From: Pseudomonas fontis
Lineage (GTDB): Bacteria > Pseudomonadota > Gammaproteobacteria > Pseudomonadales > Pseudomonadaceae
Direction: 5' to 3'
NCBI RefSeq assembly: GCF_028656955.1
Contig: NZ_JAMDGY010000065.1
Coordinates: 1 to 64,000 of the forward strand
Length of the DNA: 64,000 bases
The notes beneath the pieces are model-generated. The model saw only the letters and a list, made by a program, of their open reading frames with translations, had not been told where the DNA came from and searched no databases. Positions 7,383 to 15,663 of the stretch are shown piece by piece; position 1 is the first letter of the stretch; each line of letters begins with the position of its first letter. The position numbers were made by a program, and so were the translations under genes.

Positions 7383-9044
7383 ATGTACCAGCACTTCATA
7401 CAGGGCCTGCAACGGCTCGGCCGCGCCCTCATGCTGCCCATCGCGATCCTGCCGATTGCCGGCCTGCTGCTGCGCCTGGGCGATACCGACCTGCTGAACA
7501 TCGCCGTGATCCACGATGCCGGCAACGCGATTTTCGCCAACCTGGCGCTGATCTTCGCCATCGGCATCGCTGTCGGCTTTGCCCGCGACAACAACGGCAC
7601 GGCGGGGCTGGCCGGGGCCATCGGCTACCTGGTGCTGGTCGCCACGCTGAAGGTGATCGACCCGCATATCGACATGGGCATGCTCGCCGGGATCATCTGC
7701 GGGCTGCTCGGCGGCGGGCTGTACAACCGCTTCAAGGACATCAAGCTGCCGGAGTACCTGGCGTTCTTTGGCGGGCGGCGCTTCGTGCCGATTGCCACCG
7801 GGCTGTCGGCGGTGGCGCTGGGGCTGGTGTTCGGCCTGGTCTGGCCGTCGGTGCAGAACGGTATCAACAGCCTCGGGCAGATGATGCTGGAAAGCGGCAG
7901 CATCGGCGCGTTCTTCTTCGGCGTGCTCAACCGCCTGCTGATCGTGACCGGGCTGCACCACATCCTCAACAACCTGGTGTGGTTCGTCTTCGGCAGCTTC
8001 CAGACTGCCAGCGGCGTAGTCACCGGCGACCTGACCCGTTACTTTGCCGGCGACCCGCAGGCCGGGCAGTTCATGGCCGGGATGTTCCCGATGATGATCT
8101 TCGGCCTGCCGGCGGCGTGCCTGGCGATGTACCGGCATGCGTTGCCGGGCCGGCGCAAGCTGATCGGCGGGATCCTGCTGTCGATGGCGCTGACTTCGGC
8201 GCTGACCGGGGTGACCGAGCCGATCGAATTCGCCTTCATGTTCCTCGCGCCGTTGCTGTACCTGATCCATGCGGTGCTGACCGGGCTGTCGATGGCGATC
8301 TGTGACCTGCTGAATATCCGCCTGGGCTTTACCTTCTCTGGCGGGGCCATCGACATGGCGCTGGGCTGGGGGCGCTCGACCAATGGCTGGATGGTGTTCC
8401 CGCTGGGGCTGGCGTATGCGCTGGTCTACTACTTCGTTTTCGACTACTGCATTCGCCGCTTCAACCTGAAGACGCCGGGGCGTGAAGAGCAGCCGGCAGC
8501 GGAAGATGTCGCCGAGAACAGCACGACGCCACGCGGTGGCCGCTATATCGAGGCGCTGGGTGGCGCGGCCAACCTGTTGTCGGTGGATGCCTGCACCACG
8601 CGGCTGCGGCTGCTGCTCAAGGACCGTGGCCTGGCGCAGGATGGCACCTTGAAGGTGCTGGGTGCGATGGCGGTGGTGCGCCCGGGTACGGGGGGCAGCT
8701 TGCAGGTAGTGGTCGGGCCGATGGCGGATGTGATTGCCGACGAGATTCGTGCGCAGTTGCCGCACGCGCTGGTGGCCCAGGCGCCGGTGGCGGTGGTGGT
8801 CGCGCCGGTGGCGGCGATGCCGGCCGAGGAATGGCTGGAAGCGCTGGGTGGGCGGGACAACCTGTTGAAGGTGGAATGCGTAGCGCTGACCCGGGTGCGG
8901 GTTGAGCTCAAGGATGCCGACAAGGTGGCGCGGGCGCGCTTGATGGCGCTGGGTTGCCTGGGTATCAGCCCGCTGGCGCAGGGCACCTGGCATTTGTTGC
9001 TGGGGGATCGGGCGCCGGCGTTGAGCCAGGCCCTTAAAGGTTGA
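7383..9044 (+). CDS. nagE: PTS N-acetylglucosamine EIICB permease with an extra EIIB-like domain
   Basis: This inner-membrane protein imports GlcNAc and phosphorylates it. Residues 1-360 are a glucose-family EIIC domain with about ten membrane segments, including GLHHILNN and TGVTEPIEF. A first EIIB follows with DACTTRLRL (Cys404). A second EIIB-like segment begins near residue 484, where the matching region reads ECVALTRVRV. Its cysteine is displaced by one residue relative to the TR pair, so the second copy may not carry phosphate. It starts 12 bases after nagF, is the last gene of the operon, and is followed by a REP pair and a terminator. Confidence 0.93.
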   Translation: MYQHFIQGLQRLGRALMLPIAILPIAGLLLRLGDTDLLNIAVIHDAGNAIFANLALIFAIGIAVGFARDNNGTAGLAGAIGYLVLVATLKVIDPHIDMGMLAGIICGLLGGGLYNRFKDIKLPEYLAFFGGRRFVPIATGLSAVALGLVFGLVWPSVQNGINSLGQMMLESGSIGAFFFGVLNRLLIVTGLHHILNNLVWFVFGSFQTASGVVTGDLTRYFAGDPQAGQFMAGMFPMMIFGLPAACLAMYRHALPGRRKLIGGILLSMALTSALTGVTEPIEFAFMFLAPLLYLIHAVLTGLSMAICDLLNIRLGFTFSGGAIDMALGWGRSTNGWMVFPLGLAYALVYYFVFDYCIRRFNLKTPGREEQPAAEDVAENSTTPRGGRYIEALGGAANLLSVDACTTRLRLLLKDRGLAQDGTLKVLGAMAVVRPGTGGSLQVVVGPMADVIADEIRAQLPHALVAQAPVAVVVAPVAAMPAEEWLEALGGRDNLLKVECVALTRVRVELKDADKVARARLMALGCLGISPLAQGTWHLLLGDRAPALSQALKG

Positions 9045-9054
9045 ATTCAAGAGC

Positions 9055-9130
9055 ATCGCCGGCAAGGCCGGCTCCCACAGAGATAGCAGGTGCACTTCAG
9101 TTCCCTGTGGGAGCCGGCCTTGCCGGCGAT
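9055..9130. repeat. REP doublet, inverted
   Basis: ATCGCCGGCAAGGCCGGCTC faces its inverted copy (ending GCCTTGCCGGCGAT) across about 25 bases. It lies just after nagE. Confidence 0.85.
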
Positions 9131-9162
9131 GAGGCCCCAAATGCCCTGTAAAACCACAAGGC

Positions 9163-9203
9163 AAAAAAAAGCCGCAACCCCGATAAAGGGTTGCGGCTTT
9201 TTT
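9163..9203. terminator. Bidirectional intrinsic terminator between nagE and the YqfO-like gene
   Basis: AAGCCGCAACCC and GGGTTGCGGCTT form a perfect 12-pair stem around a short loop. There are A residues on one side and T residues on the other, so it can end transcripts from both convergent genes. Confidence 0.85.
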
Positions 9204-9211
9204 ATCAGCCT

Positions 9212-9523
9212 TTAGAAGTCCGCCAACTGCCAGACTTCATACGCCGGCGTCTCATAAGGGTGACTGAGCTTCAGCGCCGCAACGACCTGTTTAATCAGCT
9301 CATCCGCTACCACCAGCTCCACCCGCCATTCTTCAACCTGCTCGAGCACCCCGCTCTGCCCGATAAACGGCTGGCTGCCGTCCAACGGGCGGAACTGGCC
9401 CTGGCCCAACACCTGCCAGGCACAGCAGTCGTAGTCGCCGATGCGTCCGCCGCCAGCGGCGAACACAGCGGTCTTGACCACTTCCACATGGCTCGGCGGC
9501 ACGAAGAAGGCGAGCTTGTACAC
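9212..9523 (-). CDS. YqfO/NIF3 N-terminal-like small protein
   Basis: This encodes about 103 residues (YKLAFFVPPSHVEVVK; GAGRIG-like GGGRIGDYDCC; HPYETPAYEVW). It resembles the inserted domain of NIF3/YqfO proteins that is often found alone in pseudomonads; biochemical role unknown. The start is uncertain. The frame is open from GTG 9538, but GTG 9523 is preferred because family members begin at YKLAFFVP as I remember them. With that start it begins two bases after the purL stop, so it is probably translated from the purL transcript. Confidence 0.75.
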   Translation of the reverse strand: MYKLAFFVPPSHVEVVKTAVFAAGGGRIGDYDCCAWQVLGQGQFRPLDGSQPFIGQSGVLEQVEEWRVELVVADELIKQVVAALKLSHPYETPAYEVWQLADF

Positions 9524-9525
9524 CC

Positions 9526-12500
9526 TTAGTTCACCCACGCCCGCGCGTTGCGGAACATGCGCATCCAGGCTGCATCTTCGTTCCAGTCATCCGGACGCCA
9601 CGAGTTCTGCACGGCGCGGAATACCCGCTCCGGGTGCGGCATCATGATGGTCACGCGACCGTCGCGGCTGGTAAGGCCGGTGATCCCGCGCGGCGAACCG
9701 TTCGGGTTGGCCGGGTAGGTCTCGGTGACCTTGCCATGGTTGTCGACGAAACGCAGTGCCACGCAACCGGACAGATCGGCCTCAAGCAACGCCACGTCGC
9801 TTTCGAACTCGGCATGACCTTCGCCGTGGGCGATGGCGATCGGCATGCGCGAACCGGCCATGCCCTGCAGGAAGATCGAGTTCGAACGCTGTACTTCAAC
9901 CATTGCCACACGGGCTTCGAACTGCTCGGAACGGTTGCGCACGAAGTGCGGCCAGAACTCGCTACCCGGGATCAGCTCGTGCAGGTTGGACATCATCTGG
10001 CACCCGTTGCACACACCCAGGGTGAAGCTGTCGATGCGCTCGAAGTACTGCTGGAACGCATCACGGGCACGGCTGTTGAACAGTGCCGACTTGGCCCAGC
10101 CTTCACCGGCACCCAGTACGTCGCCGTACGAGAAGCCGCCGCAGGCTACCAGGCCCTTGAAGTCGTTCAGGTCAACGCGACCGGCAAGGATGTCGCTCAT
10201 GTGCACGTCGATGGCATTGAAGCCGGCGCGGTCAAAGGCTGCAGCCATTTCGACCTGGCCGTTGACGCCCTGCTCACGCAGTACCGCCACTTGAGGGCGG
10301 ATGCCCTTCTTGATGTACGGCGCCGCGATGTCGTGGTTGACGTCAAAGCCCAGCTTGACGCTTAGGCCCGGGTTGTCTTCTTCCAGCAGGCCATCGAACT
10401 CCTGATCGGCGCAGTCGACGTTGTCGCGCAGACGCTGGATCTGGTAGCTGGTTTCAGCCCAATCACGTTGCAGCAGGCGGCGGTCGCCACGGAACAGCTC
10501 TTCGCCCTGGAACTGGATCAGCACTTCGCTGTTGTTGAGCGGCTTGCCGATCACTGCAACGCAGTCTTCGCCCAGGCCGGCAGCGCTGAACTGTGCCAGG
10601 ACATCTTCGGTAGAGTCCTGACGTACCTGGATCACCGCGCCCAGCTCTTCGTTGAAGAGGATGGCGGAGATTTTCTCGCGTTTGCTGGTCAAGGTGTCCA
10701 GCTCAAGGCTCAGGCCGCAGTGACCGGCAAAGGCCATTTCGACTGCGCTGACCAACAGGCCACCGTCGGAACGGTCGTGGTAGGCCAGCAGGTGACCGTC
10801 GGCGTTCAGGCCCTGGATCACCGCGAAGAAGGCCTTGAGGTCTTCGGCGTTGTCGACGTCCGGTGCCTGGTTGCCCAGCTTGCCGTGGGTCTGCGCCAGG
10901 ATCGAGGCGCCCATGCGGTTCTGGCCACGGCCCAGGTCGATCAGGATCAGGTCGGTGTAGCCCCGGTCCATGCGCAGTTGCGGGGTCAGGGTCTTGCGGA
11001 TGTCAGTGACAGGCGCAAAACCGGTCACGATCAGCGACAGCGGCGAGGTCACGGTTTTCTCGCGACCTTCATCTTCCCAGCGGGTTTTCATGGACATGGA
11101 GTCCTTGCCCACTGGAATGGTCAGGCCCAACTCAGGGCACAGTTCCATGCCCACGGCCTTGACCGTGTCGTACAGACGCGCGTCTTCACCCGGGTGACCG
11201 GCAGCGGACATCCAGTTGGCCGACAGTTTGATGTCGGACAGCTTGCCGATGCGCGAGGCGGCCATGTTGGTCAGGGTTTCGCCGATTGCCATGCGGCCCG
11301 AGGCCGGGGCATCGAGCAGGGCCAGCGGGGTACGCTCGCCCATGGCCATGGCTTCACCGGTGTAGACGTCGAAGCTGGTGGCGGTGACGGCAACGTCAGC
11401 CACCGGCACCTGCCATGGGCCAACCATCTGGTCACGGGCTACCAGGCCGGTGATGGTGCGGTCGCCGATGGTGATCAGGAAGCTCTTGCTGGCCACGGCC
11501 GGGTGATGCAGCACACGCTGGACCGAATCGCTCAGGTCCAGCCCGCTTGGGTCGAAATCATCGCCCAGTTCTGCTTCACGGGTCACCGAGCGGTGCATGC
11601 GTGGCGGCTTGCCCAGCAGTACTTCCAGCGGCATGTCCACCGGGCTGTTGCCGAAGTGGCTGTCGGTAACGGTCAGGTGCGGCTCTTCGGTGGCTTCACC
11701 GACTACCGCAAACGGGCAACGCTCGCGCTCGCAGATGGCCTGGAAGCGCTCGAAATCGGCAGCATCAACGGCCAGAACATAACGCTCCTGGGACTCGTTG
11801 CTCCAGATTTCGTGCGGGGCCATGCCCGGTTCATCGTTAGGAACGTTACGCAGTTCGAAGCGACCACCACGGCCACCGTCGTTGACCAGTTCCGGGAAGG
11901 CGTTGGAAATACCGCCGGCGCCGACGTCATGGATGAAGGCGATCGGGTTGTTGTCACCCAGCTGCCAGCAACGGTCGATGACCTCTTGGCAGCGACGTTC
12001 CATTTCCGGGTTTTCGCGCTGAACCGAAGCGAAGTCGAGGTCGGCGGAGCTTGCGCCAGTGTCAACCGAGGATGCCGCACCGCCGCCCAGGCCGATGAGC
12101 ATGGCCGGGCCACCGAGGACGATCAGCTTGGCACCGACGGTAATCTCGGCTTTCTGCACGTGATCTTCGCGGATGTTGCCCATGCCGCCAGCGAGCATGA
12201 TCGGCTTGTGATAGCCGCGCACTTCTTCGCCGTGCGGGGTATTGATCGATTGCTCGAAGGTACGGAAGTAGCCCGTCAGCGCCGGACGGCCAAACTCGTT
12301 GTTGAACGCCGCGCCACCGAGCGGGCCTTCAATCATGATGTCCAGCGCGGTCACGATGCGATCAGGCTTGCCGTACGTCTGCTCCCATGGCTGTTCAAAG
12401 CCCGGGATCTGCAGGTTGGAGACGGTGAAACCGGTCAGGCCGGCTTTCGGCTTGGCGCCACGACCGGTTGCACCTTCGTCACGGATCTCGCCACCGGAAC

Positions 12501-13425
12501 CGGTGGAGGCACCGGAGAACGGCGAGATGGCGGTCGGGTGGTTGTGGGTCTCGACCTTCATCAGGATGTGCACCGGCTCCTTCACCGCGCCGTACTGGCG
12601 GGTATCAGGATTCGGGAAGAAACGACCGGCCACCGAACCGACGATCACCGAAGCGTTGTCCTTGTAAGCGGACAGGACGCCTTCGCTGTGCATCTGGTAG
12701 GTGTTCTTGATCATGCCGAACAGGCTTTTATCCTGGCTTTGGCCATCTATATCCCAGCTGGCATTGAAGATCTTGTGGCGGCAGTGCTCAGAGTTGGCCT
12801 GAGCGAACATCATCAGTTCGATGTCGTTCGGGTTGCGCTTGAGGCCCTGGAAGCTGGTGACCAGGTAATCGATCTCGTCTTCGGCCAGGGCCAGGCCCAG
12901 GTCGATGTTGGCTTTGACCAGCGCCGCGCGACCGCCACCGAGGATATCCACGGAGGTCATCGGCTTGGGCTGGGCATGGCTGAACAGGCCGGCAGCCTCT
13001 TCCAGCTTGGCCAGGACGATCTGGGTCATGCGGTCGTGCAGCACGTCGGCGACGTTGCCTGCATCGGCTTCGCTCAGCTCACCGCTGACGTAGAAGGCGA
13101 TACCGCGCTCCAGGCGCTTGACGTTTTCAAGGCCGCAGTTGTGGGCGATGTCGCTGGCCTTGCTCGACCAGGGCGAGATGGTGCCGAATCGCGGCATGAC
13201 CAGGAACAGGCGGCCCGCAGGCTCCTGCACTGGTACGCTCGGGCCGTACTTGAGCAGGCGCGCGAGCACTTGCTGTTGGTCGGCGGTCAGTTCGCCGTCA
13301 ACCTCGGCGAAATGAGCGAATTCAGCGTACAAACCACTAACAGCGGGGACTTTCTGGCTCAGTTGCTCGAGTAATTTACCGTGGCGAAAGGCAGAAAGGG
13401 CAGGAGCGCCGCGCAGGATCAACAT
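9526..13425 (-). CDS. purL: Phosphoribosylformylglycinamidine synthase
   Basis: This large single-chain PurL of 1299 residues is the usual length in gammaproteobacteria. It catalyses ATP- and glutamine-dependent conversion of FGAR to FGAM in purine synthesis. In order, it has an N-terminal PurS-like part, AIR-synthase-type domains (MKVETHNHPTAISPFSGAST, FIHDVGAGGISNAFPEL, KDSMSMKT), and a C-terminal class I glutaminase with nucleophile GVCNGCQMM and the later histidine/glutamate block (AHGEGH). It is followed on the same strand by the YqfO-like gene, and the upstream region is shared with divergent mltF. Confidence 0.97.
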   Translation of the reverse strand: MLILRGAPALSAFRHGKLLEQLSQKVPAVSGLYAEFAHFAEVDGELTADQQQVLARLLKYGPSVPVQEPAGRLFLVMPRFGTISPWSSKASDIAHNCGLENVKRLERGIAFYVSGELSEADAGNVADVLHDRMTQIVLAKLEEAAGLFSHAQPKPMTSVDILGGGRAALVKANIDLGLALAEDEIDYLVTSFQGLKRNPNDIELMMFAQANSEHCRHKIFNASWDIDGQSQDKSLFGMIKNTYQMHSEGVLSAYKDNASVIVGSVAGRFFPNPDTRQYGAVKEPVHILMKVETHNHPTAISPFSGASTGSGGEIRDEGATGRGAKPKAGLTGFTVSNLQIPGFEQPWEQTYGKPDRIVTALDIMIEGPLGGAAFNNEFGRPALTGYFRTFEQSINTPHGEEVRGYHKPIMLAGGMGNIREDHVQKAEITVGAKLIVLGGPAMLIGLGGGAASSVDTGASSADLDFASVQRENPEMERRCQEVIDRCWQLGDNNPIAFIHDVGAGGISNAFPELVNDGGRGGRFELRNVPNDEPGMAPHEIWSNESQERYVLAVDAADFERFQAICERERCPFAVVGEATEEPHLTVTDSHFGNSPVDMPLEVLLGKPPRMHRSVTREAELGDDFDPSGLDLSDSVQRVLHHPAVASKSFLITIGDRTITGLVARDQMVGPWQVPVADVAVTATSFDVYTGEAMAMGERTPLALLDAPASGRMAIGETLTNMAASRIGKLSDIKLSANWMSAAGHPGEDARLYDTVKAVGMELCPELGLTIPVGKDSMSMKTRWEDEGREKTVTSPLSLIVTGFAPVTDIRKTLTPQLRMDRGYTDLILIDLGRGQNRMGASILAQTHGKLGNQAPDVDNAEDLKAFFAVIQGLNADGHLLAYHDRSDGGLLVSAVEMAFAGHCGLSLELDTLTSKREKISAILFNEELGAVIQVRQDSTEDVLAQFSAAGLGEDCVAVIGKPLNNSEVLIQFQGEELFRGDRRLLQRDWAETSYQIQRLRDNVDCADQEFDGLLEEDNPGLSVKLGFDVNHDIAAPYIKKGIRPQVAVLREQGVNGQVEMAAAFDRAGFNAIDVHMSDILAGRVDLNDFKGLVACGGFSYGDVLGAGEGWAKSALFNSRARDAFQQYFERIDSFTLGVCNGCQMMSNLHELIPGSEFWPHFVRNRSEQFEARVAMVEVQRSNSIFLQGMAGSRMPIAIAHGEGHAEFESDVALLEADLSGCVALRFVDNHGKVTETYPANPNGSPRGITGLTSRDGRVTIMMPHPERVFRAVQNSWRPDDWNEDAAWMRMFRNARAWVN

Positions 13426-13671
13426 CGTCGGGACAGCCTCAGGAAGGGGGTGTGCTTAGAGGCCGTGCATTCTAGCCTAAACCGCTGCCGACAGCACTCG
13501 AAACGCTGCATCCGAGGCAGGCCGAATGTCGGTAAGCCCATGCAAGCCACTCAAATGGCTGATAAAGCCTGGCACTGAAGGGATAAAAGCCCCTGACGCG
13601 TGGTCATATCGGCTTTCGTGCTACCAGACAAGCTATGCATTGTCGAGATATGGCAGGTCAGGTCCTTTGCG

Positions 13672-13677
13672 TATACT
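13672..13677 (+). promoter_or_regulatory. Possible -10 element directly before mltF
   Basis: TATACT ends eight bases before the mltF ATG and there is no ribosome-binding site in between, so the transcript could be leaderless or nearly so. No good -35 is seen at 17 bases. Confidence 0.3.
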
Positions 13678-13684
13678 GCACCTT

Positions 13685-15145
13685 ATGTTTGCCCAGACAG
13701 CTTTGCGCCAGCGCTGCGCCAAATGGCTCATCGCAACCGGACTCTTCCTGATGCTCGGTGCCTGTGTTGAAAAACCCAGCACCCTGGAGCGTGTAAAGGA
13801 AGACGGTGTGCTGCGCGTGGTGACCCGCAACAGCCCGGCCACCTACTTCCAGGACCGTAACGGCGAAACCGGTTTCGAATACGAACTGGTGAAGCGTTTC
13901 GCCGACGATCTGGGCGTGGAGCTGAAGATCGAGACCGCCGACAACCTCGACGACCTGTTCAACAAGCTCGGCCAGCCTTCCGGCCCGGTGCTGGCGGCGG
14001 CCGGCCTGGTCAGCAGCGAGCAGCGCAAGGCCCAGGCGCGGTTCTCCCACCCCTACCTTGAAGTCACCCCACAAATCATCTACCGCAACGGCAAGTCGCG
14101 GCCTACCGATGCCGGTGACCTGGTCGGCAAACGCATCCTGGTGCTCAAGGGCAGCAGCCATGCCGAACAGCTGGCCGAGCTGAAAAAGCAGTATCCGAAG
14201 CTCGAATACGAAGAATCGGACCAGGTGGAAGTGGTCGACTTGCTGCGCATGGTCGATGAGGGGCAGATCGACCTGACCCTGGTCGACTCCAACGAACTGG
14301 CGATGAACCAGGTGTATTTCCCCAACGTGCGGGTCGCCTTCGACCTGGGCGACTCCCGTGACCAGCGCTGGGCGGTGGCGGCGGGTGAAGACAACAGCTT
14401 GCTCAACGAGATCAACGAATTCCTCGACAAGGTGCAAAAGAACGGCACCCTGCAACGCCTGAAAGACCGCTACTACGGGCATGTGGATGTACTCGGCTAT
14501 GTCGGCGCCTACACCTTTGCCCAGCACTTGCAGCAGCGTTTGCCCAAATACGAGAAGCACTTCCGTACCTCGGCCAAGGTCGAGCAGGTGGACTGGCGCT
14601 TGCTGGCGGCCATCGGTTATCAGGAGTCTATGTGGCAGCCTGAAGTGACCTCCAAGACCGGCGTGCGCGGCTTGATGATGCTCACCCAGCGCACGGCGCA
14701 GGCCATGGGTGTGTCCAACCGGCTCGATCCCAAGCAGAGCATCACCGGCGGGGCCAAGTATTTCATGGTGGTCAAGCGTGACCTGGATGACGCCATCGAA
14801 GAGCCGGACCGCACCTGGTTTGCCCTGGCAGCCTACAACGTGGGCGGCGGGCACCTTGAAGATGCGCGCAAGCTGGCGAAGAACGAGGGGCTGAACCCGA
14901 ACAAATGGCTGGACGTGAAGAAGATGCTGCCGCGCCTGGCGCAGAAGCAGTGGTACAGCAAGACCCGCTATGGCTATGCCCGTGGCGGTGAGCCGGTGCA
15001 TTTCGTCGCCAACATCCGGCGATACTACGACATCCTGACCTGGGTGACCCAGCCACAGCTGGAGGGCAACCAGGTGGCTGAAGGCAACCTGCATGTGCCG
15101 GGGATCGACAAGACCAAGCCGACCGAGCAGCCGCCACAGCCTTGA
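13685..15145 (+). CDS. mltF: Membrane-bound lytic murein transglycosylase F
   Basis: This encodes a 486-residue lipoprotein. Residues 1-24 are a signal peptide ending in the lipobox LMLGAC. A periplasmic solute-binding-like domain (family 3) spans about 35-265. The C-terminal SLT domain has the catalytic glutamate in YQESMW (about residue 316), then GVRGLMMLT and the AAYNVGGGHLEDA block. The enzyme cleaves peptidoglycan to 1,6-anhydromuropeptides at the outer membrane. The frame is open upstream to 13526, but the ATG at 13685 gives the proper signal peptide. It is divergent from purL. Confidence 0.93.
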   Translation: MFAQTALRQRCAKWLIATGLFLMLGACVEKPSTLERVKEDGVLRVVTRNSPATYFQDRNGETGFEYELVKRFADDLGVELKIETADNLDDLFNKLGQPSGPVLAAAGLVSSEQRKAQARFSHPYLEVTPQIIYRNGKSRPTDAGDLVGKRILVLKGSSHAEQLAELKKQYPKLEYEESDQVEVVDLLRMVDEGQIDLTLVDSNELAMNQVYFPNVRVAFDLGDSRDQRWAVAAGEDNSLLNEINEFLDKVQKNGTLQRLKDRYYGHVDVLGYVGAYTFAQHLQQRLPKYEKHFRTSAKVEQVDWRLLAAIGYQESMWQPEVTSKTGVRGLMMLTQRTAQAMGVSNRLDPKQSITGGAKYFMVVKRDLDDAIEEPDRTWFALAAYNVGGGHLEDARKLAKNEGLNPNKWLDVKKMLPRLAQKQWYSKTRYGYARGGEPVHFVANIRRYYDILTWVTQPQLEGNQVAEGNLHVPGIDKTKPTEQPPQP

Positions 15146-15180
15146 TCAACCCTGCTGGCCTTTCCTCCTGTAGGCAGTTT

Positions 15181-15663
15181 TCAGCTTTTGGCGCGGCGGG
15201 CCTTGAAGAATTCACTCAGGATCGTCCCGCACTCCTGCGCCAGCACCCCACCCTCAAACAGCACCCGATGATTCAGGAAGCCCTGGGTAAAGAACTGCCC
15301 CTGGCTCTGCACCACCCCGGCCTTGGGTTCCAGCGCGCCATACACCACGCGGTTGATCCGCGAATGCACGATCAGCCCTGCACACATGCTGCACGGCTCC
15401 AGCGTCACATACAGTGTGCTGCCCGGCAGCCGGTAATTGCTCGCCGCCTGCGCCGCCGCCCGGATGGCCACCATCTCGGCATGCGCACTCGGGTCGCTGC
15501 CGCTGATCGGGCAGTTGAAACCGCGCCCGATCACCTCGCCATGCTGCACCAGCACCGCACCCACCGGCACCTCGCCCAGGGCCGCGCCCTGCGCTGCCAG
15601 TTCCAGGGCCAGGCGCATGAATTCCTGGTCGCGGCTGCGATCAATGATTTGTGGCTGACGCAT
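15181..15663 (-). CDS. tadA: tRNA-specific adenosine-34 deaminase
   Basis: TadA converts A34 to inosine in the anticodon of tRNA-Arg. The zinc and catalytic motifs are present: SAHAEM (His/Glu) and PCSMC with two cysteine ligands. GEVPVGAVLV is also typical. The start is the ATG at 15663, whose A is the last base of the multicopper oxidase stop codon (TGATG), giving 160 residues. Longer frames upstream are open but would lie inside the oxidase gene. Confidence 0.94.
   Translation of the reverse strand: MRQPQIIDRSRDQEFMRLALELAAQGAALGEVPVGAVLVQHGEVIGRGFNCPISGSDPSAHAEMVAIRAAAQAASNYRLPGSTLYVTLEPCSMCAGLIVHSRINRVVYGALEPKAGVVQSQGQFFTQGFLNHRVLFEGGVLAQECGTILSEFFKARRAKS

Noticed and set aside
9055..9130. 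Possible CRISPR-like or palindromic array
   Set aside because: The repeats occur as inverted pairs at scattered intergenic sites with no regular spacers and no cas genes; they are REP elements.
6324..9164. A 946-codon open frame opposite nagF and nagE
   Set aside because: Antisense shadow of two well-supported PTS genes. It is rich in Gln, Arg and His repeats and reads through the REP elements.
10468..13374. A 968-codon open frame opposite purL
   Set aside because: It lies entirely antisense to a clear, full-length purL and has the Gly/Ala/Arg/His-rich composition expected for a shadow frame in high-GC DNA. No domain is recognisable.
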